Notes: generated by a model not told the origin, from the sequence alone. A DNA stretch of 64,000 nt from Bradyrhizobium guangxiense (GCF_004114915.1 NZ_CP022219.1:4432501-4496500), one strand, 5' to 3'. Positions 17,669 through 27,211 are shown, numbered from the stretch's first letter. Translations and numbers: made by a program.

Positions 17669-19552
17669 TTACAGGAACTTGACGAGCGAGAGCTGCGCGA
17701 GGTTCGAGGTCACCTGGTAGGACGCCTGGAGCGCGTTCTGCAGCGCCAGGATCTCGCTCGCGACCTGGTCGGGCGACGCCGATTCCGCCTGGTCGATGAT
17801 GGTCTGGAGCTGCGCCTTGGCCTGGGTCTGGCGCGTGGAGGCGTCCTTCATCGTGTTCTGGGCCATCGCGATGTCGGTCTGGATGTCCTCGATACGCTGC
17901 TGACCGGGTTGCTGCGTCAGCGCCTGCGTCACCCGCAGGCTCAGCGCGGCGACCTGCCCGCCCGAATACTGCCCGGTCGGCGAGGTCGAGAACGTCCCGA
18001 ACACCGCGATCGCCTGCAATTGCCGGCGGATCGCGTCCTCGTTGGCTTGGGCGCCATATTGCACCGTGACGTCATCATCGACCCGGGCCATCGCGGTGGA
18101 GCGCGCCGAGCCGGGCCCGTCATTGCCCTGGTACCATTTCACCGTGTTGGCCGAGCCGTTGACCAGCGTCGTCGCCGAGCTCGCGGGCGAGGAGCCGACG
18201 CGCAGCGGCGGCTGGGTGGCGGTCACAGGCGTCGACGCGAAACCGAGCGAGGCGAGCGCGCCGGTATTGGAGCTGTTGATGTTCAGGCTCGCCGCATCGT
18301 CGGTTTTTATCGTGATCGAACCGCCGTGGACCGTCGAGGGCTTCGACGTTCCCGTGATCGCGTCGATCTTGGTCAGCAGGGTCTGGATGCTGTCGGTGAC
18401 ATTGAGCTGGTTGCCGGTCGCACCCGAGGCCACGAAGGTCAGCGTGGTGCCGTTGACGGTGATGGTGTCGCCGGCGACGAAGCCCGGCGAGATCGAGTCC
18501 GATGGGCTCGCACCGGACAACGCCGTCGTGCCGGTGACGGGCGCCGCCGGCGCCGCCTGGTTGTTGACGGGCGTGCCGATCGCAGAGCTGGCGGTGTTGA
18601 AGAAATTGTCGCCGGCGGTGACGGCGGACGCTGCGACCAGCGAGGTGTTGGCGAGCTTGGTGATCGCCGTGTTCAGCGCCGTGTTGAGGTTCGCCGCGGT
18701 ATTGTTCGGGTTGACCGGGACGCTCGCATCGATCGCAAAGCTGCCGAGCGGGGTCGGCGTCGCTGAAGAGGCAGTCAGGTCGATCTGCTCGGTGGTCCCG
18801 TCCGGCAGGGTGAACTGGACGCTGAGCTTGTCGCCATTGTTCGGGTTGATGCCGTTGAGGTCGACCGAGAACGACACCGGCGAGCCGCTGGGGCCGGTGA
18901 CGGTTGCGCCCGTCAGCGTCGAGGACACCGCCTTGAGCTTGAGGCCGAACGGCGAGCCCGCGACGTCTTCCGAGACCTGGATAGAGCTTGGCGTCGGCTG
19001 GGTCTGCACCAGACGGCCCATACCGTTGGCGCCGAGATCGGCAGCCTGGCGCTCCGCCATCACGGTCTTGAAGCCAGCCTGCGTCGTGGTGCCGTTGATG
19101 ATGTCGCCGGCATCCGCGACCGGCTGCGTGTTGACGGCGGTTCCGGAGAACAGATAGCGGTTCCCCGTCTGCGTGTTGAGCACGCCGACCATCGAGCCGA
19201 ACTGAGCGGCGGCAGTGTTCTGCGCGATCGTCTGGCCGTTGACGTTGAGATCCTGCGCGGTGTTGGCCGAGCCCGTCTGCACCGTGCTGCGGATCTTGGT
19301 CAGCGACTGCAGCGCGGTGTTAGCGAGGTTGATGCTGACATTGACGTTGGTGATCGTGTCGGTATAGGCGGCGATGTTGGAGATCTGCGCGCGCCCGGCG
19401 ATCGCAAAGCCCTCGTTGGTTCCCATTCCGGAATAGTTCTGCGACAGTTTGCCGGTCGCGAGCTGCGTCGACAGGTCGGTGAGCTGCTGATTGATGTTGC
19501 GGATCTGCGCGCCGAGAACCGACGAGGAGTAGTTGATGCTGCTGATCGACAT
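17669..19552 (-). CDS. flgL: Hook-filament junction protein FlgL (HAP3)
   Basis: A 627-residue protein, about twice the enteric length. The N-terminal segment (SSVLGAQIRNINQQLTDLSTQLATGK) and the C-terminal helix (ILALQNALQASYQVTSNLAQLSLVKFL) are flagellin-like, as expected of HAP3. The extra length is central and includes an IN-type module (GDTITVNGTTLTF, then a TLLTKIDAITG helix) like those in the hook protein and flagellins here. FlgL joins the hook, via FlgK, to the filament. It starts 21 bases after flgK in the flgE-flgK-flgL order. Confidence 0.92.
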   Translation of the reverse strand: MSISSINYSSSVLGAQIRNINQQLTDLSTQLATGKLSQNYSGMGTNEGFAIAGRAQISNIAAYTDTITNVNVSINLANTALQSLTKIRSTVQTGSANTAQDLNVNGQTIAQNTAAAQFGSMVGVLNTQTGNRYLFSGTAVNTQPVADAGDIINGTTTQAGFKTVMAERQAADLGANGMGRLVQTQPTPSSIQVSEDVAGSPFGLKLKAVSSTLTGATVTGPSGSPVSFSVDLNGINPNNGDKLSVQFTLPDGTTEQIDLTASSATPTPLGSFAIDASVPVNPNNTAANLNTALNTAITKLANTSLVAASAVTAGDNFFNTASSAIGTPVNNQAAPAAPVTGTTALSGASPSDSISPGFVAGDTITVNGTTLTFVASGATGNQLNVTDSIQTLLTKIDAITGTSKPSTVHGGSITIKTDDAASLNINSSNTGALASLGFASTPVTATQPPLRVGSSPASSATTLVNGSANTVKWYQGNDGPGSARSTAMARVDDDVTVQYGAQANEDAIRRQLQAIAVFGTFSTSPTGQYSGGQVAALSLRVTQALTQQPGQQRIEDIQTDIAMAQNTMKDASTRQTQAKAQLQTIIDQAESASPDQVASEILALQNALQASYQVTSNLAQLSLVKFL

Positions 19553-19573
19553 GTTTCAGAGCCCTGTTACTTG

Positions 19574-21457
19574 TTACAATTGAGCCTGGATCAACGTGTT
19601 CATCATGCTCTGCACCACCGACATCACGTGAGCGTTGGCGGCATAGGCATTCTGCAGCTGGATCAGGTTCGACATCTCCGAGTCCAGATTGACCTTGGAG
19701 GTCGAGTCGAACTTGGCCTGCAGCGTCGAGACCACCACGCTCTGGCCCTGCTGGAGCTGGGTGGCCTGGGTCGAAGCATTGGCCTGCACGCTCAGGAACT
19801 GCTGCAGATAGTTCGAGACGCTGCCGGTGAAGGGCTGGCTCGCCGAGCCGAGGCCGCTCTGCGGCGAATAGGAGAACACCGCAGAGGTGAGCTGCGAATA
19901 GAGGTAGTCCGAACGGGTGGTGTCGCCCGCGGGCGTCACCGGCGAGGTGTTGTACACCGACATTCGGGTCGGGTCGGCGACCAGCTGCGTGTTCACGGCG
20001 ATGCGTCCGGCAAGGCCGGTCATCTGCGAACCCGAGGCGGTGATCGCGCCGGTGTAGAGCGCCTGCCCGCCGTCGGTGAACAGCGGCAGTTGCGGATTGC
20101 CCGAGGTCAGCGACGAGATCGTCTTGCTGATCGAGGCCGAATTGACCTTGGCAAGGCCGCTATTGTCGTCCGTGATCCGCAGGGTCGTGGCGGTCGCCGG
20201 CGACGGCGCTGCGGCGAAGGTCAGGTGCGAGCTCGAGAGCGCCGTGTTGAGCGCCGAGGCGATTGCACCCATGCCACCGGAGAAGTTCACGCTGATCTGC
20301 ATCGGATTGGCGTTGGTCGCGTTCTGCAGCGGCAACGCCGCCGGATCGGTCACGTTGACCAGCGTGACCTGACGCTGCGTATTGGTCGCAATATCGGTGT
20401 AGGTGAAGGTGGCGGTGTTGCCCGGCAATGCACCGGCAAGGTCGATGTCGAAGCCGGCCGGCGGGCCGGACACGGCGGTGCCGGCCGTGGTCTTGTCGGA
20501 CAGGGCGCTCGACATCGTCGCGGCGAGCTGGTCGATCTGGTTCTGCGCCTGCACCAACGTCTGGTCGCGCAGCTTCAGATCGGCCGCGATCTGGCCGGAT
20601 GACACCACGTTGTTGGCGATGACATCGAGCTGCGAGCCGTTCGGCAGCTTGATGGTCAGCGCGCCGACGCCGGACTTGGACGGGTCGATGTTGTAGAGCG
20701 AGGTCGCCGAGAGCGCGCCGGCCGAGGCAAAGGAGAATTGCGAGGCGAGCCCGGCGCCGACCAGCTGGATGCCGGTCGTGGTGTAGATGTTGGCCTCGTT
20801 CGAGCCGTCGGTGGTGACGCGGACGTCGACATATTTCGACAGCGTGTTGATGGCCTGGTCGCGCTGGTCCATCAGCGTCGCGGCCGAGGGATCGTTGCCC
20901 GACAGGCCCTGGAGCTTGGTGTTGATGGCGGCGATCTGCTGCATCGCCGCGTTGGCGGCCTGTGCCGATGTGCCGAGATCCTGCTCGACGTTGGAACGCA
21001 GCGACTGGATGCCCTTGGTGGTGACGTTCAGCTGCGTGGCCAGCGCCTGCGCCGCGCCGAGCGCAACGGTCTGCGCCGACGACGCTCCCGAGCTGGTCGA
21101 CAGCGCCTGCAGCGCGGTGGTGAACTTGTTCAACGCGTCTTCGAGCGTGCCGCTGTTGCCCGGCGTGCCATAGACATTCTGAAGCTGCTTCAGGATGTTG
21201 GCCATCTGGTCGGCATAACCGCTGCCGCCGGTTTCGGTGCGCAGCTGGTTCAGCACGAAGGTGTCGAGCTCCCGGCTGACGCCGGTCGTCATCGCCGTCG
21301 AGCCGAAGTCGCCGGTGGTGACCTCGATCTGGTTCGGTGTCTGGACGACGTAACCTGGCGTCTGCGAATTCGCGACGTTCGAGGAGACGATCGAGAGCGC
21401 GGCCTGGTTGGCACGCAGGCCGCTCATCGCACTGGCGAGGGCTGAACTCAAACCCAT
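19574..21457 (-). CDS. flgK: Hook-associated protein FlgK (HAP1)
   Basis: A 627-residue protein. It starts with the FlgK motif GLSSALASAMSGLRANQAALSIVSSNVAN and TPGY. Residues 70-200 are helical, and it ends in DSEMSNLIQLQNAYAANAHVMSVVQSMMNTLI, the usual axial-protein C-terminus. It forms the ring between the hook and FlgL. It is somewhat longer than the enteric protein (about 550). The gene lies 34 bases downstream of flgE and 21 upstream of flgL, so the three are co-transcribed. Confidence 0.95.
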   Translation of the reverse strand: MGLSSALASAMSGLRANQAALSIVSSNVANSQTPGYVVQTPNQIEVTTGDFGSTAMTTGVSRELDTFVLNQLRTETGGSGYADQMANILKQLQNVYGTPGNSGTLEDALNKFTTALQALSTSSGASSAQTVALGAAQALATQLNVTTKGIQSLRSNVEQDLGTSAQAANAAMQQIAAINTKLQGLSGNDPSAATLMDQRDQAINTLSKYVDVRVTTDGSNEANIYTTTGIQLVGAGLASQFSFASAGALSATSLYNIDPSKSGVGALTIKLPNGSQLDVIANNVVSSGQIAADLKLRDQTLVQAQNQIDQLAATMSSALSDKTTAGTAVSGPPAGFDIDLAGALPGNTATFTYTDIATNTQRQVTLVNVTDPAALPLQNATNANPMQISVNFSGGMGAIASALNTALSSSHLTFAAAPSPATATTLRITDDNSGLAKVNSASISKTISSLTSGNPQLPLFTDGGQALYTGAITASGSQMTGLAGRIAVNTQLVADPTRMSVYNTSPVTPAGDTTRSDYLYSQLTSAVFSYSPQSGLGSASQPFTGSVSNYLQQFLSVQANASTQATQLQQGQSVVVSTLQAKFDSTSKVNLDSEMSNLIQLQNAYAANAHVMSVVQSMMNTLIQAQL

Positions 21458-21491
21458 GTTACTTGCCGCCTTTGGTTACGTCACGCGCCGA

Positions 21492-23744
21492 TCAGCGCAA
21501 CACGTTCAAGAGGTCCTGCACCATCGAATTCGCGGTCGTGATCACCTTGGTGTTGGCCGAGTAGGCCTGCTGCGTCACGATCAGCTTGGTGAATTCGTCG
21601 GCGATGTCGGTGTTCGAGCCTTCCAGCGACGAGCCGCTGATGGTGCCCGAGGCGCCGTCGATGGCCTCTCCCGACTGTTCGGTCGCGGCATAGGCGCCGC
21701 CGTCCATCGCCTTGAGGTAATTGGTGCCGTTGAAATGCGACAGCTGCACCTGGGCGAGGTTGAGGTTCTGGCCGTTGGAGAAGGTGCCGACCACGACGCC
21801 ATTGTTGTTGACGGCGACCGAGCGGAGCTGACCGGCGGCATAGCCGTTCTGGGTGATGGTGTTGATGGTCACCGCGCCGCTGGTGCTGGCATATTGCGTC
21901 AGCCCGCCCGAGGAGATGTTGAAGGCGACCGAGCCGAGCGACTGGCCGCTGACGGTGACGTTGTTGATGGTGATGCCGGAGCCGCTCGGCGAGGTCAGCG
22001 AGCCATCCGCGGCAAAGGTGAAGGTCTGGCCGGTGTTGACCCAGCCGACCGTCGTGCCGGTCGCGTTCGGATCGGTCTGGTAGAACAGGTTCCAGCTGTC
22101 GGTATGCCCGGCGCCCAGCGATGCGCTGTCGGTCTTGGCCCAGCGCAATTGCAGGTTCACCGGCGTGCCGGCGGCATTGTAGGCGGTCACCGCGCCGCCG
22201 CTGATCGATTCCTTGGTGAAGGTGGCGATGTCGTTGCCGATCACGCCGCCGGTACCGGCGGTGCCGCCACCATCGCGGTTCTTGGTGATGGTCGAGGTGA
22301 AGCCGAGCGCGGAGAAGGCAGCGCTGTTGGAGCTGGACACTGAGAGGTTGGAGACGGTGCCGGTGTTCAGGGTGATCACGCCGCCGCTGCTGACCGACGA
22401 TCCCGAAGCGCCGGAGAGCGCGTCAATCTTGCCGAGCAGCGTCGTGATGTTGTCGGTGACGTTGATCTGGTTGTTGCCCGAAGCGCCCGACGCCATGAAG
22501 GTCAGGGTCTGACCGTTGACGGTGATGGTGTCGCCGGCGGAAAAGCCGGACGTGAGCACCTGGGCGCCGCCGGCGGTCGCCGAGCCGCTCAGCACCGTTG
22601 CGCCCGAGATCGCCGGCGAAGACAGCACGTTGCCGCCGCGGGTCACGCTGCTGATGCCGAGCGCGGTGGCGGCCGTGCCGCTGCCGACCGCCACGTCGGT
22701 GCCGGTGCCGGTCGAGATCTGGATATTGCCGCTGGCAGAAAGCGTGGCGGTGACGCCGGCGCCGCCGGCGGTCTGGATCGCGTTCAGGATGCTGGCCACC
22801 GTGGCCGTCGTGCCCGCGCCGAGACCGATCGTGGTGTTGCTGCCAACTGTCGAGACCGTCGTGCCACCGTTGAAGGTGATGGTATTACCGTTGATGGTCA
22901 GCGTCTGGCCGCTCAGCGCGGTGAGAATGCTGGAGGCGAGATGGGTACCGACCGTGTTGTCGAGCGATGTGGTGGTGGACGCCACCGCAGACGAATTGTT
23001 CTGGAGCGCGACCGTGCCCGTGGCCGTCGTCGACGAGTAGGCCGAGCGGATGTTGCCGGTTGCAGCCGCGCCTGACACCGTCGCGTTGGCATAGGGCGCC
23101 GGCGGCGTGCCGACCGGCAGCGGGTTGGCCGAGAAATCGGACGGGTTCAGACCGCCCGCCGCCAGCAGCGTGCCGGTCGACGCGGTCGTCTTTGCCACCG
23201 TGTTCGGCTGGGTCGGCAGGTTCGCGGCGTATTGGATCGAGGTGGTCGCCTGCGCCGGAATGAAGTTGTTCTGGAATTGCAGGACGCTCGCCACGCTACC
23301 AGTCGGGTTGCCGGTCTTCGGGTCGACCGTGACGCCCATCAGGTAATAGCCGGCGCCGTTGACCAGATTGCCGTTGGCGTTGAGCTGGAAGTCGCCGCGC
23401 CTCGTGTAGTAGGTCACTCCGGTGAAGACAGGCACGTTGTCGACGACGCCGCTCGCCTTCTGGATCGAGAAGAAGCCGTCGCCGGTGATCGCCATGTTGG
23501 TGGCGACGGTGGAGCCCGAGATCGTGCCCTGCGTGGTGATGGTGGCCTTCGCATTGGCCGTCACGCCGCCCGCGACCTGCTTGCTGGGAACCGAGGAGTC
23601 GGGAATGAGATCGACGAAGCTGGTGCCGATGCCCTTGTAACCGGTGGTGGATGAGTTCGCGATGTTGCCGGAAATGTTCTGCAGCGCGTAGGACTGCGCC
23701 TGCAGGCCACCCACCGAGGTGTTCATTGCATCGAAGATACCCAT
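21492..23744 (-). CDS. flgE: Flagellar hook protein FlgE
   Basis: A 750-residue hook protein, nearly twice the length of the enteric one (about 400). The N-terminus (MGIFDAMNTSVGGLQAQS, then NISGNIANSSTTGYKG) and C-terminus (LEGSNTDIADEFTKLIVTQQAYSANTKVI) are diagnostic for FlgE. The extra central mass contains two modules resembling the flagellin IN motif (LTINGNTITF and GDTITVNGQTLTF). It is exported to build the universal joint of the flagellum. It is the first gene of flgE-flgK-flgL and has a sigma-54 promoter upstream at 23809-23823. Confidence 0.95.
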   Translation of the reverse strand: MGIFDAMNTSVGGLQAQSYALQNISGNIANSSTTGYKGIGTSFVDLIPDSSVPSKQVAGGVTANAKATITTQGTISGSTVATNMAITGDGFFSIQKASGVVDNVPVFTGVTYYTRRGDFQLNANGNLVNGAGYYLMGVTVDPKTGNPTGSVASVLQFQNNFIPAQATTSIQYAANLPTQPNTVAKTTASTGTLLAAGGLNPSDFSANPLPVGTPPAPYANATVSGAAATGNIRSAYSSTTATGTVALQNNSSAVASTTTSLDNTVGTHLASSILTALSGQTLTINGNTITFNGGTTVSTVGSNTTIGLGAGTTATVASILNAIQTAGGAGVTATLSASGNIQISTGTGTDVAVGSGTAATALGISSVTRGGNVLSSPAISGATVLSGSATAGGAQVLTSGFSAGDTITVNGQTLTFMASGASGNNQINVTDNITTLLGKIDALSGASGSSVSSGGVITLNTGTVSNLSVSSSNSAAFSALGFTSTITKNRDGGGTAGTGGVIGNDIATFTKESISGGAVTAYNAAGTPVNLQLRWAKTDSASLGAGHTDSWNLFYQTDPNATGTTVGWVNTGQTFTFAADGSLTSPSGSGITINNVTVSGQSLGSVAFNISSGGLTQYASTSGAVTINTITQNGYAAGQLRSVAVNNNGVVVGTFSNGQNLNLAQVQLSHFNGTNYLKAMDGGAYAATEQSGEAIDGASGTISGSSLEGSNTDIADEFTKLIVTQQAYSANTKVITTANSMVQDLLNVLR

Positions 23745-23808
23745 AACTTTGTCTCCAAATCCGATCTCGGCGGCCGGTCGACCATGGCCGCAGTCGAAGG
23801 AGACTGTC

Positions 23809-23823
23809 GCAAGGGCTATGCCA
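23809..23823 (-). promoter_or_regulatory. Sigma-54 promoter of flgE-flgK-flgL
   Basis: On the minus strand this reads TGGCAT-N5-TTGC, matching the RpoN consensus TGGCAC-N5-TTGC with the essential GG and GC at the right spacing. It lies about 65 bp upstream of the flgE ATG, placing the start site near 23797. Hook genes are sigma-54 dependent in Caulobacter, so the assignment is consistent. Confidence 0.7.
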
Positions 23824-23862
23824 GTGCAGGTATTTTCATGAAATCAATGACTTAATGAAAAA

Positions 23863-23884
23863 GCCCCGGCCTGATGACCGGGGC
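23863..23884 (-). terminator. Terminator of msrB
   Basis: A 7-bp GC stem (23863-23869 with 23878-23884), followed in the minus-strand sense by TTTTTCATT. It ends the msrB transcript before the flgE promoter region. Confidence 0.7.
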
Positions 23885-23921
23885 ACAATTGCCGGGATCG
23901 GCAACAATTGCCGGGCCTTCC

Positions 23922-24434
23922 TTACGTCGCCGACGCCGCCGCGGGATGGAAAACCAGCCCGAAACCGTCGATGCAATAGCGCAATCCGGTGGGCTTCGGA
24001 CCATCGTCGAATACGTGGCCGAGATGGCCGCCGCAGCGGCGGCAATGCACCTCGGTGCGGAGCATGCCGTAGGTCCGGTCCTCGGTCTTGCCGACATTGC
24101 CTTCGATCGGCGCATAGAAGCTCGGCCAGCCGGTGCCGCTCTCGAATTTGGTCTCGGACGCAAACAGCGGCAGGGCGCAGCCGGCGCAGGCGAAGATGCC
24201 CTTGCGATGCTCCTTCAGCAGCGGGCTGGAGCCAGGCCGCTCGGTGCCGTGGTTGCGCAGGATTTCATATTGCTGCGGCGTGAGCTGGGCGCGCCATTCA
24301 GCCTCCGTCTTCGTGATCTCGAACTTTTCCGCGGCCTTCTCGCCAGCCTCGGCAGGCGTTGCTCTCAGCCAGCGGAAGGCGGAAAGGCCGAACAGGCCGG
24401 CAACAGTCGTTAGCAGGATGCGGCGGTCAAACAT
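23922..24434 (-). CDS. msrB: Peptide methionine-R-sulfoxide reductase MsrB, exported
   Basis: A 170-residue protein from the ATG at 24434; GGAG lies about 8 bases upstream, and an in-frame start at 24461 has less support. An N-terminal segment with paired arginines ([19 protein letters not shown]) suggests a Tat-type signal or membrane anchor. The MsrB core shows two zinc CxxC pairs (CAGC and CRRC), the SGTGWPSF substrate loop, GHVFDDGP and the catalytic cysteine in LRYCIDG. The usual RYCINS is thus RYCIDG, a small change beside the catalytic residue. It reduces oxidised methionine, probably in the periplasm. Confidence 0.9.
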   Translation of the reverse strand: MFDRRILLTTVAGLFGLSAFRWLRATPAEAGEKAAEKFEITKTEAEWRAQLTPQQYEILRNHGTERPGSSPLLKEHRKGIFACAGCALPLFASETKFESGTGWPSFYAPIEGNVGKTEDRTYGMLRTEVHCRRCGGHLGHVFDDGPKPTGLRYCIDGFGLVFHPAAASAT

Positions 24435-24520
24435 CTCATTCTCCGTGCGCGGACAGTCCACGCCCTGAGATACGGGCTTTAACGGCCGACGTTACACGTC
24501 CGGGCGGAATTTCGCTCAAC

Positions 24521-25978
24521 TTATTGAGAGGCGGCGCCGTCGTGCGAGGCCGGTTCCACGGCTCCGGCCGCTTGTTTCGGCGGCGGGGCCGGCCGCGGCC
24601 GCACCCCGGACGGCGGACGGCGCGGGCCGGTGCCGGCGGCCCGGTTGGCTTCGGCGAGCCGCGCCTCGCGCTCCCTGTCTTTGACCCTGGCACGTTCGCG
24701 GTAGCGGGCGAGCGAGCCTGCGGCGGCGGAACTCGCCCTGCCCCAGATCCCGACCAATTGGCCTGCGACCCGTCCGGTCGCGCCGCCGGCCCAGACCAGC
24801 TCGAACGGCGAGAACAGCTTCCAGCGGTCATCGCCCCACAGGATGCTGCGCGCGATCATCTGCCCGGCCATGGCCGAGGTGTTCATGCCCTGACGGCCGA
24901 ACCCGCTCACCACCCACAGGCCTTTGCGCAACTGGCCGATCTGCGGCATGCCGTGCACGGTCTGGCCGGTGGCGCCGCCAAAGGTTTCGCTGACCTCGAC
25001 ATTGCCGAGCGCCGGAAAGATCGTGCGGATCCGCCGCCTGACGGCGCCCGCAAAGCGCTGGGGGCGCGCGGCCCAGGTGGTCTCGGGGCTCTCCCACATC
25101 AGCCGGTCGCCGTCGACGACGCGGAAATGGTCGATCCCGTCGGAGTCCATCACCGATCCCTTGAAGGCGACGATCTCGTGCACGCCTTCGCCGAGCGGCG
25201 CGGTGATGCCGGCATAGCGCCAGACCGGCAGCAGCGTCTCCGACAACCGCCGCAACGGCGCGCCGAGATGGATGTTGCCCGCGAGCACGATGTGGGTTGC
25301 GCGCAGCCGCGCCGAGGGCGTGACGATGCGCTTGCGGATGCCGGAATGATCGATGCTGACGACCGGCGTATCCTCGAAGATGCGAGCGCCGGCCCGCCGC
25401 GCCAGCGCCGCCAGGCCGTGCACATATCTGCGCCCATCGACCTGGAACGCCTTGGGATAGTACACGCCGTGGAAGTAGCGATCGGTCTTGAGCAGCTCGC
25501 GGACGCGATCGACCTGCCAACCTTCGACCTCGGTGTCGAAATCCTCGTTCAGCATCTGCAAGCGGCTGATCAGCCGGTCGCCGGCATCGACGTTGGAGAC
25601 CTCCAGCACGCCGTCGGTCGGGCCTATTCCCGGCATGTTCTCTTCCGTGGCGTTGGCCCGGACGAACTCTGCGCCCTCCTTCGACAGCGTCCACAATTCA
25701 CGCGCGTCCTCGAAGCCGATGCGCTCGATCAGCTCGTTAAGCGGCAGCGCAAATCCCGGCATCACCGTGCCGAGTTGGTTGCCGGACGCATCCCAGCCGA
25801 TCTGACGGCCCTCCAACACCGCGACGCTAGCCCCGAGCCGGGACGCCTCGAGCGCGACGGTGAGCCCGGCAAGCCCCGCACCGATGACGCAGATGTCGGC
25901 GTCAAGGTCGAAGGACAGCCGCTCACGGTCGCGACAGCCGGCTTCTTCCTCGGACACGCTTGTGAAAGTCTCGCTCAT
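24521..25978 (-). CDS. FAD-dependent oxidoreductase (DadA/GlpO-type)
   Basis: A 485-residue flavoprotein. The Rossmann FAD-binding motif VIGAGLAGLTVALE lies at residues 31-44, with a closing glutamate in VAVLEG. The second FAD segment appears late (GLWVVSGFGRQGMNTSAMAGQMIA). Family members oxidise amino acids or other amines; the substrate is not evident. The last 60 residues form an unusual charged, proline-rich tail after position 425 that is not part of the fold. The gene stands alone between msrB and the palindromic repeat at 25991. Confidence 0.8.
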   Translation of the reverse strand: MSETFTSVSEEEAGCRDRERLSFDLDADICVIGAGLAGLTVALEASRLGASVAVLEGRQIGWDASGNQLGTVMPGFALPLNELIERIGFEDARELWTLSKEGAEFVRANATEENMPGIGPTDGVLEVSNVDAGDRLISRLQMLNEDFDTEVEGWQVDRVRELLKTDRYFHGVYYPKAFQVDGRRYVHGLAALARRAGARIFEDTPVVSIDHSGIRKRIVTPSARLRATHIVLAGNIHLGAPLRRLSETLLPVWRYAGITAPLGEGVHEIVAFKGSVMDSDGIDHFRVVDGDRLMWESPETTWAARPQRFAGAVRRRIRTIFPALGNVEVSETFGGATGQTVHGMPQIGQLRKGLWVVSGFGRQGMNTSAMAGQMIARSILWGDDRWKLFSPFELVWAGGATGRVAGQLVGIWGRASSAAAGSLARYRERARVKDREREARLAEANRAAGTGPRRPPSGVRPRPAPPPKQAAGAVEPASHDGAASQ

Positions 25979-25990
25979 GCAGTTTGTTTA

Positions 25991-26039
25991 GAGCATGATC
26001 CGGAAAAGTGCGCAGCGATTTTCCGATAAGATCATGCTC
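25991..26039. repeat. 49-bp nested palindromic repeat (copy 1)
   Basis: Outer arms GAGCATGATC and GATCATGCTC (10 bp, perfect) enclose inner arms CGGAAAA and TTTTCCG. A second copy with the same architecture lies at 43209-43257. Such elements are common between genes in Bradyrhizobium and relatives. Confidence 0.85.
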
Positions 26040-26131
26040 AAATAACAACTTGATACCAACCGGGCGCTTGTCACCTTGTCCCCAACCGGCGCCTGTAGAT
26101 TATTCTGGACGTGGAACGATTCGAGAATGAC

Positions 26132-26662
26132 ATGCGCCGTTTGATGCTGCTGCGTCACGCCAAGACAGAGACTGACGCGCCGAGCGGCCGTGACCAGGAT
26201 CGCCGCCTCGACGAGCGCGGCCACAAGGATGCCGCGCGGATGGGGGATTGGATCGCTTCCCATCCTCCCTTCCCCGATACCGTGCTGGTGTCGCACGCCG
26301 TGCGCGCCCGGCAGACCTGGGACATCGCCTGGGAGGCGATGAAGGACCGCGTCCCGACGCCGCAGGTCGAGATCCTGCCGGAACTCTATGGCGCCGATCC
26401 CGCGCAGATCCTGGATGCCATTCGCACTGCAACAGCCCCGGCCGACCCGCAGCAGTTGCTGCTGATCGCCCACAATCCCGGCATGCACGAGGCCGCGCTG
26501 ATGCTGATGGGCAGCGGCGATCCCGATGGCGCCAAGGCGCTCGCCGACAATCTGCCCACCGCGGGGCTTGCGATCTTCGACTTTGACGTCAAGGATTGGG
26601 GTGACGTGGCCTACCGCCGCGGCAAGCTGGTGCTGTTCACAAGCCCCAAGCTACTTCGATAA
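26132..26662 (+). CDS. SixA-like phosphohistidine phosphatase
   Basis: A 176-residue histidine phosphatase superfamily protein. The catalytic RHG-type motif LMLLRHAKTE sits at the very N-terminus. The second arginine is in SHAVRARQTW and the second histidine in LLIAHNPGMHE. These fit the short SixA branch, which removes phosphate from histidine on Hpt or phosphotransfer proteins. The start at 26132 is chosen because the catalytic motif normally begins within a few residues of the N-terminus; a GTG at 26111 is also possible. The stress-protein gene follows 87 bases downstream on the same strand. Confidence 0.8.
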   Translation: MRRLMLLRHAKTETDAPSGRDQDRRLDERGHKDAARMGDWIASHPPFPDTVLVSHAVRARQTWDIAWEAMKDRVPTPQVEILPELYGADPAQILDAIRTATAPADPQQLLLIAHNPGMHEAALMLMGSGDPDGAKALADNLPTAGLAIFDFDVKDWGDVAYRRGKLVLFTSPKLLR

Positions 26663-26749
26663 GCTGCTTCGATCGGGATGAGATGGGCGGGCGCCGTCTC
26701 GACCGGTCGATCCAGCGCGATCAAGGGGGCTGAAGATTTGGAGGCGCAG

Positions 26750-27175
26750 ATGTTCAAGTCCATCCTCGTGCCCATCGACCTCGCCGACACCGATCTCGCC
26801 AAGCCGGCGATCGCGACCGCGGCAACGCTGTCGCAGACCTGGAGCGGCACGGTGCGCCTGCTCAACGTGCTGCCGATGACGCCGGTGATGCTGGCCGAAT
26901 ATGTGCCCGCCGATTTCGACGAGCAGCAGCGCCAGACCTCGGAAGAAGCCCTCGCCATCGTCGCGCGCGAATCCGGCATCGAGCCCGGCCGCATCTCCAG
27001 CGTGGTGCGTCAGGGCGGCATCTACCACGAGATCCTGGAGGAAGCCGTGCACATGAAGGCCGATTTGATCGTGATGACCTCGCACCGGCCGGCGATGCGC
27101 ACCTATTTCCTCGGCTCCAACGCCGGGCATGTCGTGCGCTACGCCAAGTGCTCGGTGCTGGTGGTGAGGCATTGA
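26750..27175 (+). CDS. Universal stress protein (UspA family)
   Basis: A 141-residue single-domain Usp. It opens with FKSILVPIDLADTDLA and ends with the nucleotide-binding pattern FLGSNAGHVVRYAKCSVLVVRH. ADLIVMTSHRP provides the strand before the G-2x-G-9x-G-type loop. GGAG lies 6 bases upstream of the ATG at 26750, which excludes the longer in-frame start at 26678. The cysteine in AKCSVLVV is typical. The likely role is ATP binding and stress survival. It may be co-transcribed with the SixA-like gene. Confidence 0.88.
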   Translation: MFKSILVPIDLADTDLAKPAIATAATLSQTWSGTVRLLNVLPMTPVMLAEYVPADFDEQQRQTSEEALAIVARESGIEPGRISSVVRQGGIYHEILEEAVHMKADLIVMTSHRPAMRTYFLGSNAGHVVRYAKCSVLVVRH

Positions 27176-27211
27176 AGGTTCGTCATAGCCCGGTTTCGTG
27201 GGTCGGTCAGC

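Noticed and set aside
24359..26029. 556-residue plus-strand frame opposite the FAD oxidoreductase
   Set aside because: No domain is visible; the minus-strand frame has a clear FAD-binding motif and a normal length.
25991..26039. Palindrome at 25991 as the terminator of the FAD oxidoreductase gene
   Set aside because: It lies upstream of that gene's start, has no T-run, and recurs elsewhere as a repeat family.
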